Assembly (NCBI GenBank): GCA_003952965.2
Contig: CM025850.1
Coordinates: forward strand, 7,862,125 to 7,926,124
From: Morella rubra
Lineage: Eukaryota; Streptophyta; Magnoliopsida; Fagales; Myricaceae
Length of the DNA stretch: 64,000 bases
Direction of reading: 5' to 3'
Shown here: piece after piece, positions 23,212 through 35,018 of the stretch
Layout: each line of letters opens with the position of its first letter
How positions within the stretch are numbered: the first letter of the stretch is position 1
Notes under the pieces: generated by a model
Told to the model about the DNA's origin: nothing
The model's database searches: none
What the model saw: the letters and a program-made list of their open reading frames with translations, nothing else
Made by a program: the position numbers and the translations under genes

Positions 23212-26200
23212 ATGGCCTGCCCATTGACGACAATTAGCAAAATTCCAAGAGTACTCTTCCCGTTACTCATCTCTTTTCTTTTCATTTTCTCCCATGGAGC
23301 TGAAGCCGCCATTGCTAAAAAAATTATGAACATAGGTGCCATCATTGATGTTGATTCTCGTATGGGAAAAGAAGAAAAAACCGCCATGGAAATTGCGGTT
23401 TGGAACTTCAACAGCAATTCAAAGACTCACAAACTGTCTCTCCATGTTCGACACCCAGCTAGAGTCACTTCCGTCGGTTAGTAATCTCTATCTTTTACCC
23501 CATCTCTATAGCTTCTCTGCAAAACTGTTGGTGACATTTACACAGATGTAAATCTGAACTCTTGTTGCAGCTGAAGAGTTGATTACAGAGAAGAACGTGA
23601 AAGTCCTTGTCGGGATGCACCCATGGCAGGAAGCAGTTCTGGTAGCCGATGTGGGAAATCAAGCTCAGGTTCCCGTCATTTCGTTTGCAGCACCAGCCAT
23701 CAACCCACCTCTAATGTCACTTCGTTGGCCTTTCTTGATACAGATGGCCAGAAATGGTTCTGAGCAAATAAAATGTATTGCAGATATTGTTCATTCGTAC
23801 AATTGGCAGAGGGTCGTTGCCATTTACGAAGATGAACCATATGGCGGTGATTCCGGCAAGTTAGCACTTCTATCCGAAGCTCTAAAAAATATTGGTTCGG
23901 AAATTGAGTACCGTCTGATTCTCCCACCATTTTCTTCCATGTCTGATCCGGAGAAGGTTGTCCAGGAAGAGCTGATTAAGCTGCTGAAAATACAGTGTCG
24001 GGTTTTTATCGTTCTTCAGTCCTCATTAGAGATGGCGACTTATTTGTTCACAGAAGCTAATCAGATGGGACTTGTAGCGAGAGACTCATCTTGGATAGTT
24101 GCAGACAGCGTTGCGAATTTGCTGGACTCCGCGGACAACTCTGTTATTTCCTCCATGGAAGGTGCATTAGGAATCATTACTTACAATTCAGAACCAAGCA
24201 ATTCTGAGTATCGTGATTTCTATGCCCAATTCCGCAGAAGATTCAGAGCTGAACATCCAGAGGAAGATAACCGGAACCCCGGAGTATATGCTCTACGAGC
24301 ATACGATAGCATTGGAATTGTTGTCCAAGCGATAGAAAGAAAGCCTAGTAACTCCAGTAGTCCAAAGACGTTGTTAGAAAATATGTTATCAAGCAATTTT
24401 TCTGGTTTGAGTGGTAAAATACAATTTGAAGCAGGGCAGATTTCGCATACTTCTTTATTGAGGATTGTAAACGTGGTCGGGAAGAGTTACAAAGAGATCA
24501 ACTTCTGGACGCCAGAGTTTGGATTCGTGGAGAACCATGAGCAGAACAATGGAAGTGGTAATATTTTTTATAACAGAACCACTTTAGCTGGTCCAGTAAT
24601 TTGGCCAGGGAACTTGAATCGGACCCCAAAAGGTTGGGAGATGCCTACCGACGCAAAGCCACTGAAGATCGGAGTTCCAGGTAGAACAACATTTGACAAG
24701 TTTGTGAAAGTTGAGTATAGGGAGAAACCGAATGAGAATAGATACGATGGTTTCTGCATTCAGATTTTCTACAAGGTGCTAGAACTTTTGGATTATGATT
24801 TGCCTTATGAATTCGACCCATATAATGGAACGTATCCCGATCTGGTTCGTTGTGTCTACAATAAGGTAACAACTTCTCCTCTGCAATTATCTATGGGTTT
24901 TAATATTAAAAACGACAAATCCCTATATGAAAATCATTTGGTTCTGTTCTGATTTTGGTTTCTAACTCCTGAAACTCCTTGGTTTTGAATCTTTATCTAG
25001 AACTCTCACAGCTTGTATCATGTCCTTTTTCCATTTTTATTTTCCTCTTTTACTTGGTTAGAATTTTTTGTTCTGATTAAGATTGTATGCTTGTCATGGA
25101 TCCATGAAAGACTTATGATGCTGTCATTGGCGACATTACCATACTAGACGACCGGTTTCAGTACGTCGAGTTTACTCTTCCATACATTGAGTCAGGCTTG
25201 GCGATGATAATTCCAACAAAACCTGAAACATCGGCGTTTGTTCACCGAGCCTTTCACCTTGGAAATGTGGGTAGTTACTGGTGCCATCTTGATATACACC
25301 ACGCTCATAGTTTGGCAACTGGAGCGCCAATCCAATCCAGAATTTAGTGGCCCATGGAAGAATCAGATTAGCACTACACTTTGGTTTACCTTCTCATCTC
25401 TGTTCTTTGCCCACAGTAAGTATCAAATTTTAGTATGGAGCCAATAACATTCTATTATTCTCTGTTGAAGTCTGTCTGACTAATATAATTCACCCGCAAG
25501 CATTCCCTTACTAAAATTTTTAAGAAAAATCCTCAAGAGGCTACTGAATAGAAACCTTGCTTTACTTGTCAGTTGAAAGCACTCATAAGTCATACGGCCT
25601 GGTTTCATGTTGCAGAGGAGAAAGTCTACAACAACCTCACACGCTTGGTGATTCTAGTGTGGCTCTTTGTCGTGTTGATCCTAACCTCGAGCTACACGGC
25701 TAGTCTGTCTTCAATGCTCACAGTGCAACAACTGCAACCCAATGTTACAGACATCGGGTGGTTAAAGAAGAACAACTTGAAGGTCGGCTGTGATGGTGAT
25801 TCTTTTGTTAGGGAATACATGGAGGATGTGCTTCAGTTCAAGTCCCAGAATATCGTGAATGTCGACAGTGAATACAAATACCCAGAGGAATTCAAAAGCA
25901 GCAATATATCTGCTGCCTTTCTTGAACTCCCATATGAGAAAGTTTTCCTCAATGAATACTGCAAGGGATACACCAGCACCACACGCGCCAGCAGATTTGG
26001 AGGATTGGGCTTTGTGAGTAGTAACTGAACTCTTGGCCAAACCTTAATGAATTTTATTACACCACTGAGTTGACCATCCTGCAATCCCCTTCCCCACTCT
26101 CCCGAATCCCACCCCACAAAAGAATATTCAAGTAAACTAAAAAATGTGTGGTGCTAGAGAGATAACTGGACACACAAATATATGTTAGGTATCCATTAAA

Positions 26201-26820
26201 GCAACCGCACCTTATTAGATTCACTGCTTCGTCTGCAATACACGTATAGTGGATTTTTGTTATATAGCCAATTGAAAATAGTTGAAATATATTTCACCTG
26301 CTACCAAAAATAGCTAATGACATCTTCTTTTGCCTCTCAGGTCTTCCAGAAAGGCTCGCCTATGGCCAGGGATTTTTCTGCAGCCATTTTGAAGTTGTCA
26401 GAGAATGGAGTATTAAAATCATTGCAAGACCAATGGTTAACTCCTTCAGACCAGTGCTCAACCAACATGACTTCCAGCAAACCTGAAAGCCTAAGTTTCC
26501 AAAGCTTTTGGGTTCTCTATCTAATATCTTTTGCCACCTCTACCATTTGTCTTCTAATATCCCTAGTTCACTTATCAACAAGTCATCCCCAACATCGTGA
26601 TGCTTACGAAGGGAATGAAACTCCTGGTGATGACAGCTTTTGGAAGAAGGTGGTTAGACTAGCAAGACACTTCCATATCAACAATCCAGGAAGAGCTCCA
26701 ACTCTTGCAGACACACCGAGTACAACAGAAGGCAGAGCGAATGTAAATGAATGCTCTTTAGAGGTGGAAATTCATGAGCCTTCTGACACTGTAAACCACC
26801 GTCACCGCCTTCCAGCATAA
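23212..26820 (+). pseudogene. GLR-b: five-exon glutamate receptor-like gene with a frameshift in exon 3
   Basis: Plant GLR channel gene. The exons read are 23212-23476, 23571-24865, 25111-25415, 25616-26013 and 26341-26820, all with GT-AG borders and phases matching GLR-d. Exon 1 gives a signal peptide (PLLISFLFIFSHGAEA). Exon 2 gives the amino-terminal domain ([20 protein letters not shown], then [10 protein letters not shown]) and the start of lobe S1. Exon 4 gives M3 ([17 protein letters not shown]) and S2, and exon 5 gives M4 and the tail. Exon 3 is 305 nt against 307 in GLR-d. Two bases are missing near 25238, which shifts the frame to a TAG at 25345-25347 and leaves about 598 residues without pore, M3 or M4. 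Without this single lesion it would encode about 914 residues. It is either a young pseudogene or a sequence error. Its 3' half was duplicated to form GLR-c. Confidence 0.88.
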
Positions 26821-28139
26821 ATTAGATTTCCATGGACTCCTTTTTTTTAGGGTGAAGATATGGACTCCTGCTTGTTAAAGGAATACATGTAGAAATGAAG
26901 CAGAGACTAAAGGCTGCATTTCTTTCGACCTAAAACGTTGTATATCGGCTAATATCTTCACAATGACTCTTAGAAATGTTTCCTTTGTTTTCATCCATTA
27001 TAAAGTATTACCGTTTGTATGTAACTGTAATGAATGTAACATGGAATCATAGAGAAACCAGAAAAAGGAAAAATAAAAGAACTATTATATAAGGGGAAAA
27101 AAGCGGGATGCCCATTAATTGTTCTACAAGGAGAAAAACATAAATCTACGAAGATTACCAAAAAAAAAAAAAAATCCGTCTTCACAAGCATACAGCCCAT
27201 TTGACAGATCATCGAATGCATTTGTCTCTCATGATAAGGCCAATAAGCGCAAGCAACCCCTCAACTATGCATCCAAATGCGTTCCCATGCAAATGGGCGG
27301 CCATTTTGGTCCCCATCCTCTTAGAAAGTCTTCCGGTATTCATTACTCAGTGTGACTGTTTCTGTTGACACTTCTGGCCTGTATCGGTATCGATTTCTGC
27401 ATTGAAACGTGACTTTAAAAAAAAAACAAAAAAATGCGTTCCCATCAAACTCTAACCCTCTTGTCTTCATGGTTCTTATAATCTCTTCCCCGGCCTTCAT
27501 TCCCAAAGATAATTGCATTCCATCAAGCAATGTTTGTTTCGGGCATGTCGTAGAACAACTTATGAGCGAAACATAAATCTCTGTTTTTCCTAGTACCCAG
27601 CTAAAATTCTGTTTGCAGAGCACCTAATTTGATTGCCCGGCATTTGGATACCATAACCTTGAAGAACTTCTGACATTAACATGTGATTGCGTCCTATAAT
27701 TTTGATCAATCTCAATGAATAATTATAAAATAAGCAATTTTTTTCATCAAATCATCTATTTCCATGATAATAAATATTAAAAATTTATTTAAATCATCTC
27801 TCTACTTTTTTACTAACTCTAATATTATCAAAGAAGTCTTTTTAATTAATTTCGGAGAAATGCCAAAGAAAGCCATTGTTTGCAGAACAGACACATATAG
27901 TTAACCAGACGAAACCTCCCTTCTTCGTTTTTTTTATTTTTTTGGTTGTTAAGATTACAGAGGACAACTTAACAGGGGTGTTTTTTTATCCTTGTCAATT
28001 CGAGGAAGATAGCTGCTTCGAACGTCTTGCCGAGATAATTGTTAAATCATGCTCTTGAAGATTCGCACTAAGATTAACATGCTGGACAGTCCAGATTGGT
28101 CCTCCCTTCCATTCATTGTCTTGACAAGAATCCCAAGTA
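26821..28139 (+). other. 3' flank of GLR-b
   Basis: Non-coding apart from the 143-bp retroposon. It is shared with 35019-35880 downstream of GLR-c and includes the probable 3' UTR. No conserved gene is seen. Confidence 0.6.
27289..27431 (+). mobile_element. Short retroposon with A-rich tail and 14-bp TSD
   Basis: A 143-bp insert ending in an A-rich tail (about 27420-27431) and flanked by a perfect 14-bp direct repeat AAATGCGTTCCCAT (27275-27288 and 27432-27445). The tandem copy near 35520 has this 14-mer once and no insert. The structure is that of LINE-driven retroposition. No tRNA or 7SL-like head is recognised, so it may be a SINE of unknown family or a fragment of a reverse-transcribed RNA. 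Confidence 0.85.
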
Positions 28140-28548
28140 AGTTGGTTTGCATAAGTATTATAGAATAATATAATGTATTCAACAAACTTTATAAAACTAA
28201 CATTTAAAATCTCAAAAAATTCAATACTAATACCAATACATTTTACATAAACTCCAACAACTTTTCACTTAAATTCCAATATCTTTTCAAATAAAAAATT
28301 AGACAAATCTTTTCTCTTCATATTTTCTCACCTGACTTCAATATTTTTTTATTAAATAGTTACATCAAATCATCTCTCTATATATTTTTATAAACTTTAA
28401 TAAAAATTAAATATTTTTAAAACTTTTTAATAATTTTTACACAAAAATTTATAAAATTCTAATCTTAGATGAATATTCACAATCCTATCAAAAAAAATTT
28501 TAAAATCTTGCAATTTTTTATAAAACCGAATATCCCTCGATAATGCCG
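28140..28548. other. AT-rich block present only in tandem copy A
   Basis: About 400 bp of very AT-rich sequence between segments that are adjacent in copy B (near 35882). No clean terminal inverted repeat or target duplication was found. It may be a decayed MITE or a deletion in copy B. Confidence 0.5.
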
Positions 28549-29058
28549 GACCATACACAAAGGGCTCCAATTTTCCCAACCTCGAGTTTCGTTATAGTTT
28601 CCAAAAGTCGCTTCTCTTTCCTGTCCTATATGCCTGCCCCACTTGGTTTTCGTAGTCGTTGGTCCTCTCCCAACACTCCGGAAGGTTAGCTTCTGGATAT
28701 TTCTTTTACGTATACTACATCGTTAAGCAAGGATCTCATTCGATGTAACTTGAAGAAAACGAGGACTAATTGGCCTGAAAGATCACAAAAAAGAATTCCT
28801 AGAAGCATGCTTTGGAATTGCTGGTAGAGAAAGCTGTGTGATTGACAACGATATAGAAGTTAGTACGTACTACAAGCCAAATAAATATTTGGGGACTATA
28901 TAGTTTCACCTGTCACCATTCTTCCGTCTCCTTCGCTCTTGATTGCTCTACAAGCGTGGCACAGGATTACTCCTAGGCTCCATTGGGTTGACCGTCGAAA
29001 GTGTCATGAGAAGAGGATCTTTGTATCAAATATAGAGGGATATGGAGACTTGGAGTGT

Positions 29059-30790
29059 CACGTCACGTGTCAGTACTTACCCTCTAGACTTATCTACAGT
29101 GATAGTATGTACATAAGCGAAATTACAGCACGAATTAATCGTATAATGTCCTGATGATTGGCTTTGAAAAAGCTTAGCAAAAATGTTTAATCTAAATTTA
29201 TTTAGAAATTATAAATATATGAAGGAAGGAAAAGTAATATTTTCAGAAATTTTACAAAAAGACACATTTCAAATAATGCTAGAAGTTAGAAATTTTGACT
29301 TGAATAACAAAAATATAAAATGAGATAACGAAAGAAATGGAATTAGAAAATAAATTGGTAGTTAAAGTAATGAAATGAAAGTTAAGAAAATAAAATAAAA
29401 TATGGCGTAAGAAAAGAAATAGAATAATAGAAAATTTTCGAAGATATAAAGACATGATTTCACTAAGATCACGGTGTTTTATCTTTTATAAAATAAAATC
29501 AGTCACGAGGAATACAAAAATAAAGAGAAGATAAGTACAAAAGTGAAAGCTGTCTGAAGTTTTCCGTACTACAATGCCCGTGATCTACACTACCAAAAGA
29601 TCACACAACTAACTACACCAATATAAAACTAAGGGACTACTCGTCCTCCGACTCAATATCGGAGGTCAGGTCTATAAACTCCGTCTCTCCAATACCCTCC
29701 GCCGGTGGGGCCGATGGAGGAGGGACAATGTGCAAGAAGGCCAGATCTACATCAACTAGCTCAAAATCTTCCACACGGGAAAGTGAAGACATAGGTGGAC
29801 CTCTGAGGTACCACTGGGGTTCGTACCCCATGTATACCTCAAGGGCATCTATCACGTAGGTCCAGATCTTAATAACTAGGATATAAGGGTCTATCTCCAA
29901 AATTTGTTCACTCAGAAATGTCTTCATCTGTCAAATCCAATGTCCACAACACTACATACAAAATAATAAACAAAAACAAAAAGGTGAGTCCTACCGACTC
30001 AGTAAGGGGAAATAGGAGAACATGATACATAAGAATATAAAACAAAAGACATCAAAGCAATAAATAATCAACACTGAAGCAAATTGACAATAAACAAAAG
30101 AATGGTGTATGAGCGATGCAATACAGAATGATGCATCTGTTTTCCGATCATTTCATTTTCTTTCTTTCTTCTTCCGATTCGGTAGAAGTGTCACTACTGC
30201 ACTCTGTTTAACCCTCAGAGTCCCTATTTAAGTTATATTTTTATTTTCCCTTATTAAACAAAGGTGACCAGGCCTATTAGGCCCCATGGTGGAGTGCCCC
30301 AATCTGGACAGGTCTGGGCTCCTTGTTTAAAACCCAATTTTTATTTCATTTTAATTAATAATTGCTTAATGAGCCCATTATGACCATTAATGAGGTCGTA
30401 TGATTTGGGCCTCGAATTTAATTTGTCTTGAGCCCAAATTTTTACCCGAGGACCTTTAAACAATGCTTAAAGCTGTCACGGGCCCAGCTTTTATGTTTGG
30501 ACTTTTTTACCCCTATCTTTTCCTAAAATGCCAAAACTGCCCCCAGAGAATTCCAAGGGCAATTCAGTTATTTTCACTTATCCAAATAACTAAAATTTTT
30601 AGTGTAAGACCTATAATTATTAAACTTCATATCTGGACAGTTTGGTGTCAAAATAATATATGTACCTACTAGAAAAATTCTTTAAGCAATCAGGTACCCT
30701 ACTATTGCATGCATCTTTTTCTTTTGACTTACAATATTAATTAATGTATGTGTACTTATGCATGGATTATTATGATTTCATCAAAATTTA
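29059..30790. other. Unassigned 1.7-kb segment between tandem copies
   Basis: This sequence lies between the end of copy A and the start of copy B and matches neither GLR flank. It contains one minus-strand open frame of 96 codons (29637-29927) with a Pro-rich then acidic C-terminus (PPPSAPPAEG... IDLTSDIESEDE). No domain is recognised. G/C-rich phrases around 30270-30320 resemble the style of plant LTR or retroelement ends, but no borders could be shown. It could be an insertion or the original spacer. Confidence 0.4.
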
Positions 30791-31459
30791 TGCTCTGTTG
30801 AAGTCTGACTAATATAATTCACCCGCATGCATTCCCTTACTAAAATTTTTAAGAAAAATCCTCAAGAGGTTTCTGAATAGAAACCTTGCTTTACTTGTCA
30901 GTTGAAAGCGCTCATACGGCATGGTTTCATGTTGCAGGGGAGAAAGTCTACAACAACCTCACACGCTTGGTGATTGTAGTGTGGCTCTTTGTCGTGTTGA
31001 TCCAAACCTCGAGCTACACTGCTAGTTCTTCAATGCTCACAGTGCAACTGCAACCCGCTGTTACAGACATCGAGTGGTTGAAGAAGAATAACTTGAAGGT
31101 TGGCTGTGATGGAGATTCTTTTGTTTTCGAAATACATGAAGGATGTGCTTCAGTTCAAGTCCTAGAATATCGTGAATGTCGACAGTGAATACAAATACCC
31201 AGGGGAATTCAAAAGCAGCAGTATATCTGCTGCCTTTCTTGAACTCCCATATGAGAAAGTTTTCCTCAATGAATACTACAAGGGATACACCAACCCCACA
31301 CATGCTAGCAGATTTGGAGGATTGGGCTTTGTGAGTAGAAACTGAACTCTTGGCCAAACCTTAATGAATTTTATTGCACTACTGAGTTGACCATCCTGCA
31401 ATCCCTTTCCCCACTCTCCCGAATCCCTCCCTACAAAAGAATATTCAAGTAAACTAAAA

Positions 31460-34312
31460 GCAAAATATCTAAGGTGAGCTTGGACTCCGAAGCATGTGGT
31501 CTATTAATCAAGCTTTGGTGCTGAAGCTTGCTTGGCATATTCACTCTGCCTCGGCCAAACCGTGGATCATTGCTCTCAAAGCAAAATATCTAAACTCCCA
31601 TTTTATTTGGAATGTTGATCCGATGGGATCCCCTTCGTGGGTTTGGAAGGGTATTGCTAAGATGAGCTCTTATTTGCGGTTGGGTTGTTGTTTCCAAATT
31701 CTTTCTGGTGCCAATGTAAGCAACTGGACCGACCCATGGCTCCCTCAAGTGGAGTCCTTTATACCTTTGCCACGAGATTCTAACATTGTGATGAGTGAGC
31801 ATTCTAAAGTTGCTGATTTTTTTCATCCCTGGGACTTGTTTGTGGGATGAACGTTTGCTTCGGCTCACTTTTCGGGATGAGGACGTTGCTCACATTCTTG
31901 GCATCCATCTTCCTGCCAATTCTTCCCCTGATCGTCTTATGTGGGTTTTGGATCCTAAGGGTAGTTTCTCCCTTAAATCTGCCTATACCCTCTTTGACAA
32001 CCATTCCACCTAGTTGCCATCTGTTATACCTTCTTTTTTTTCTAAATAAATAAACTTCATTAACCCAATGCAACGTCAAGGTGGAAACCATGGGTTGACA
32101 CTGGTAAAAATTAAATATGGAATAACAGACATAGGAATATTCCCTGAAAGGTTCTCAGCAAACGCCCATTTGGCCAAATTATGGGCAACAAAATTAGCTT
32201 GACGTTTAACATGATGAAAGGACCAGCAATCATGAACAAAGCAAAGATTAACAATATCAGTAACAAGAGAACGAATACGCCAATCAGACTGTTGCCCCCC
32301 ACTTGAAAGCGCATCAATCACCAGCTTTGAATCGCCTTCAAAAATAACTGCATACTGGGATAAGTAGGATGCCTCCTAAAAAGCGAATAAAGTCGCTCTT
32401 GCCTCGCCCACGAGTGGACCGCTAGGAGGTAGGCTCGTTGTCTAAGCAAAGAGCAAGGTACCTTCAGCATTTCTGCAAACAGTCGCAGCAAATGCACAGA
32501 AAGGTATAATAGCAACATCAAAATTAATCTTCCAAACAGTCGCCGGAGGTGGAGACCAGACAACACGGATTGCATCAAGGCTAAGCACTTCATTCCAAAC
32601 CGACGAAAGCTCAGAGTATAGGGATCTAATTTTTGTAGTAAGAGCAATCAGATCAGGTTGGATACCGTGGTGGACAAACTGATTTCGTGAAAACCAGATA
32701 GAGTACATAAGGATAGCAGAGTAGAGCATGAACTTATGTTGGTTAGCCAAAGGGAGGAGAAGCTCTTCCTAGCGTGAAGAATAGTCTTGATCCACTCAGC
32801 AATGCTTCTTGGGGTTTACTCCTGGACATTAAGGGCCCATGGCGATTCAAGCCAAGCCATACATGTGATTGGGCAAGCAAAAAATAGATGCTCTAAAGAT
32901 TCGGGAGCAAGATGACAGAGAGAACATGCCAATTCCTCTTCTAGCGGGGAGTCAGACCAACACGTTCTAGTCTTGGTCGGCAAAATATTCGAAGCACTTT
33001 TCCAAAGCAAAAGTCTCAAGCAATCATGCAATGGCACAGTCCAGAGCTTCTTCCAATCCACCGCAGAGAGAGGCGATGGGGTGGGATCAATGTGCGAGTC
33101 CATAATAGAATAAACCGATTGAACAGAAAAAATACCTCTATCATTTGGAGTCCAAATCAGCCTATCCGTCAAACTAGAAGAATGAGAACACTGATTTAAA
33201 ATCCAGTCAGCATCCGCGGGAGCAAACAAATCATTGATCAGACCAGTATTCTATAAGAACCATCTGTTATACCGATGTCTCTTTGGAAGACCCTTTGGCA
33301 ATTGAAATTGCATGACAGACTTAAGCTCTTTATCTGGAAGGTGGCCTGAGACATTCTTCCTTGTAAATCTGCTCTTAATAGAACTATTTCTCTGGGGGAT
33401 GATAATCTGCAGTGTCTATTTTGCGATCTGGAAGTGGAGTCTCTTGAACACATTTTCTTCTACTGTCCACAGGCTGTCCTAGCTTGGCATGAATCTCCTT
33501 GGGGTTTTCAGACCCTCCAATTCATAGGCCGTAATATTGGAGAGTGGGTCATATCCTTATTAGATCCGGTTGCCTCTTTCTCCCTACTGCCTGACCAGTT
33601 TGATAATTTTATCCGTTATGGAGTGCTTTTAATGGATGTCATCTGGTACTTGCGGAATCAGATTTTCCACCATGGTAAAAAGGGACGATATTGGGGTTCT
33701 TATTTGACGTATTCATAGGCTTTATGTGGAGCATTCTCAGGCGTGGAGTGTGGTGTCTCCTGCCAAGATCTCTGTTTGGTCTCCTCCTTGTGGTAATTGG
33801 GGGAAAGTGAATTTCGATGCGTCTATCCGTCACGATTTTTCTATGCTTGCTGCTGTTTGCAAGAACAACGACGGCTTGGTACTCTTTGCTTGGACAAAGA
33901 GAATTCCTCCCGGTACTACCCTTGTGGGAGAGGCCCGAGCAGCCCTTCTTGCTGTTCATGAGGCTCATTTCCTTAGCTTTCCTATGATTGAGTTTTAAGG
34001 TGACAATTTGCAAGTTTGTCAGGCCTTAGTCTCCCTTATTTCTCTCCTGATTGGTCTATTGCCTCTATTATTCGGGATACTTTGGCACTTCAGGAACTCC
34101 ATGCTAGCTGGAAGGTTTCTCATGTCAGAAGAGGAGCTAATATGTTAGCTCATAATGTTGCCAAAATGGGCGTGTTCTGCGAATATGGTTGGAAATATTC
34201 CTTCTAGTTGTATTCCTTTCGCTATGTTGAACACTGATATTCTCCCTATTCTGCCATGATTGTGTCCCTTTTTCGGTGGAATGGAAGTTTGCTTAGAAAA
34301 AAAAAAAAAAAA
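31460..34312 (+). mobile_element. L1-type LINE, 5'-truncated, interrupted by another LINE
   Basis: It contains the end of an L1-type ORF2. The zinc-binding RT-associated domain is recognised by LKAKYLNSHF, SWVWKGIAK and NWTDPWLP at 31500-31740. It continues past the nested insert (33430-33650, CLFCDLEVESLEHIFFYCPQ) and is followed by an RNase H domain (33780-34190, NFDASIRHDFSMLAAV; VRRGANMLAHNVAK). It ends in a poly(A) tail at about 34297-34312. The target duplication is AAGTAAACTAAAA, at 31447-31459 and 34313-34325. The intact target occurs once in GLR-b intron 4 at 26130-26142. Endonuclease and most of the reverse transcriptase are absent (5' truncation). Several stops and frameshifts make it inactive. 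Confidence 0.92.
32031..33259 (-). mobile_element. Second L1-type LINE nested in the first, opposite strand
   Basis: A 1,229-bp, 5'-truncated LINE on the minus strand, with its tail as a T-run at 32031-32040. It is bounded by a 14-bp target duplication CCATCTGTTATACC (32017-32030 and 33260-33273). It carries the zinc-binding domain (32816-33229, CSLCHLAPESLEHLFFACPI) and RNase H remnants (32750-32090, WKINFDVAIIPFCAFAATV; VKRQANFVAHNLAK). It is a related but distinct copy of the same LINE group, and its frames are broken at several points. It inserted after the host LINE. Confidence 0.9.
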
Positions 34313-35018
34313 AAGTAAACTAAAAAATGTGTGGTGCTAGAGAGATAACTGGACACACAAATATATGTTAGGTATCCATTAAAGCAACCGCACCTTATTA
34401 GATTCACTGCTTCGTCTGCAATACATGTATAGTGGATTTTTGTTTGTGGGTTTTCATTAATATAGCCAATTGAAAATAGTTAAAATCTGTTTCACCTGCT
34501 CTTAAAAAGAGCTAATGATATCTTCTTCTGCCTCTCAGGTCTTCCAGAAAGGCTCGCCTATGGCCAGGGATTTTTCTGCAGCCATTTTGAAGTTGTCAGA
34601 GAATGGAGAATTAAAATCATTGCAAGACCAATGGTTAACTCATTCAGACCAGTGCTCAACCAACATAACTTCCAGCAAACCTGAAAGCCTAGGTTTCCAA
34701 AGCTTTTGGGCTCTCTATCTAATATCTTTTGCCACCTCTACCATTTGTCTTCTAATATCCCTAGTTTACTTATCAACAAGTCATCCCCAAGATCATGATG
34801 CTTACGAAGGGAATGAAACTCCTGGTGATGACAGCTTTTGGAAGAAGGTGGTTAGACTAGCAAGACACTTCCATATCAACAATCCAGGAAGAGCTCCAAC
34901 TCTTGCAGACACACCGAGTACAACAGAAGGCAGAGCGAATGTAAATGAATGCTCTTCAGAGGTGGAAATTCATGAGCCTTCTGACACTGTAAACCATCAT
35001 CACCGCCAGCCAGCATAA

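Larger units (their letters stand above)
25460..29058 (+). repeat. Tandem segment A (GLR-b 3' half plus flank)
   Basis: From the end of intron 3 through exons 4-5 and about 2.2 kb of 3' flank. It is repeated at 30791-36398. Similarity starts at CTCTGTTGAAGTCTG and ends at GACTTGGAGT. Copy-specific differences are the 143-bp retroposon at 27289 and an AT-rich 400-bp block at about 28140-28548. Confidence 0.88.
30938..35018 (+). pseudogene. GLR-c: 5'-truncated tandem copy of GLR-b
   Basis: Only exons 4 and 5 of the receptor gene are present. Exon 4 (30938-31330) follows the same TTGCAG acceptor and encodes M3 and S2, but the M3 motif has lost residues (SSYTASSSMLT) and a frameshift follows near 31125 after GDSFVF. 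Intron 4 holds two nested LINEs. Exon 5 (34539-35018) is fully open and differs from GLR-b at about 11 of 160 residues. There is no promoter, signal peptide, amino-terminal domain or pore, since exons 1-3 were not included in the duplication. It is a pseudogene from birth. The duplication predates the LINE insertions, because GLR-b has the empty site. Confidence 0.9.

Noticed and set aside
29637-29927. 96-codon minus-strand frame as a host gene
   Set aside because: No domain, no second exon, isolated between duplicated flanks. Kept only as part of the unassigned segment.
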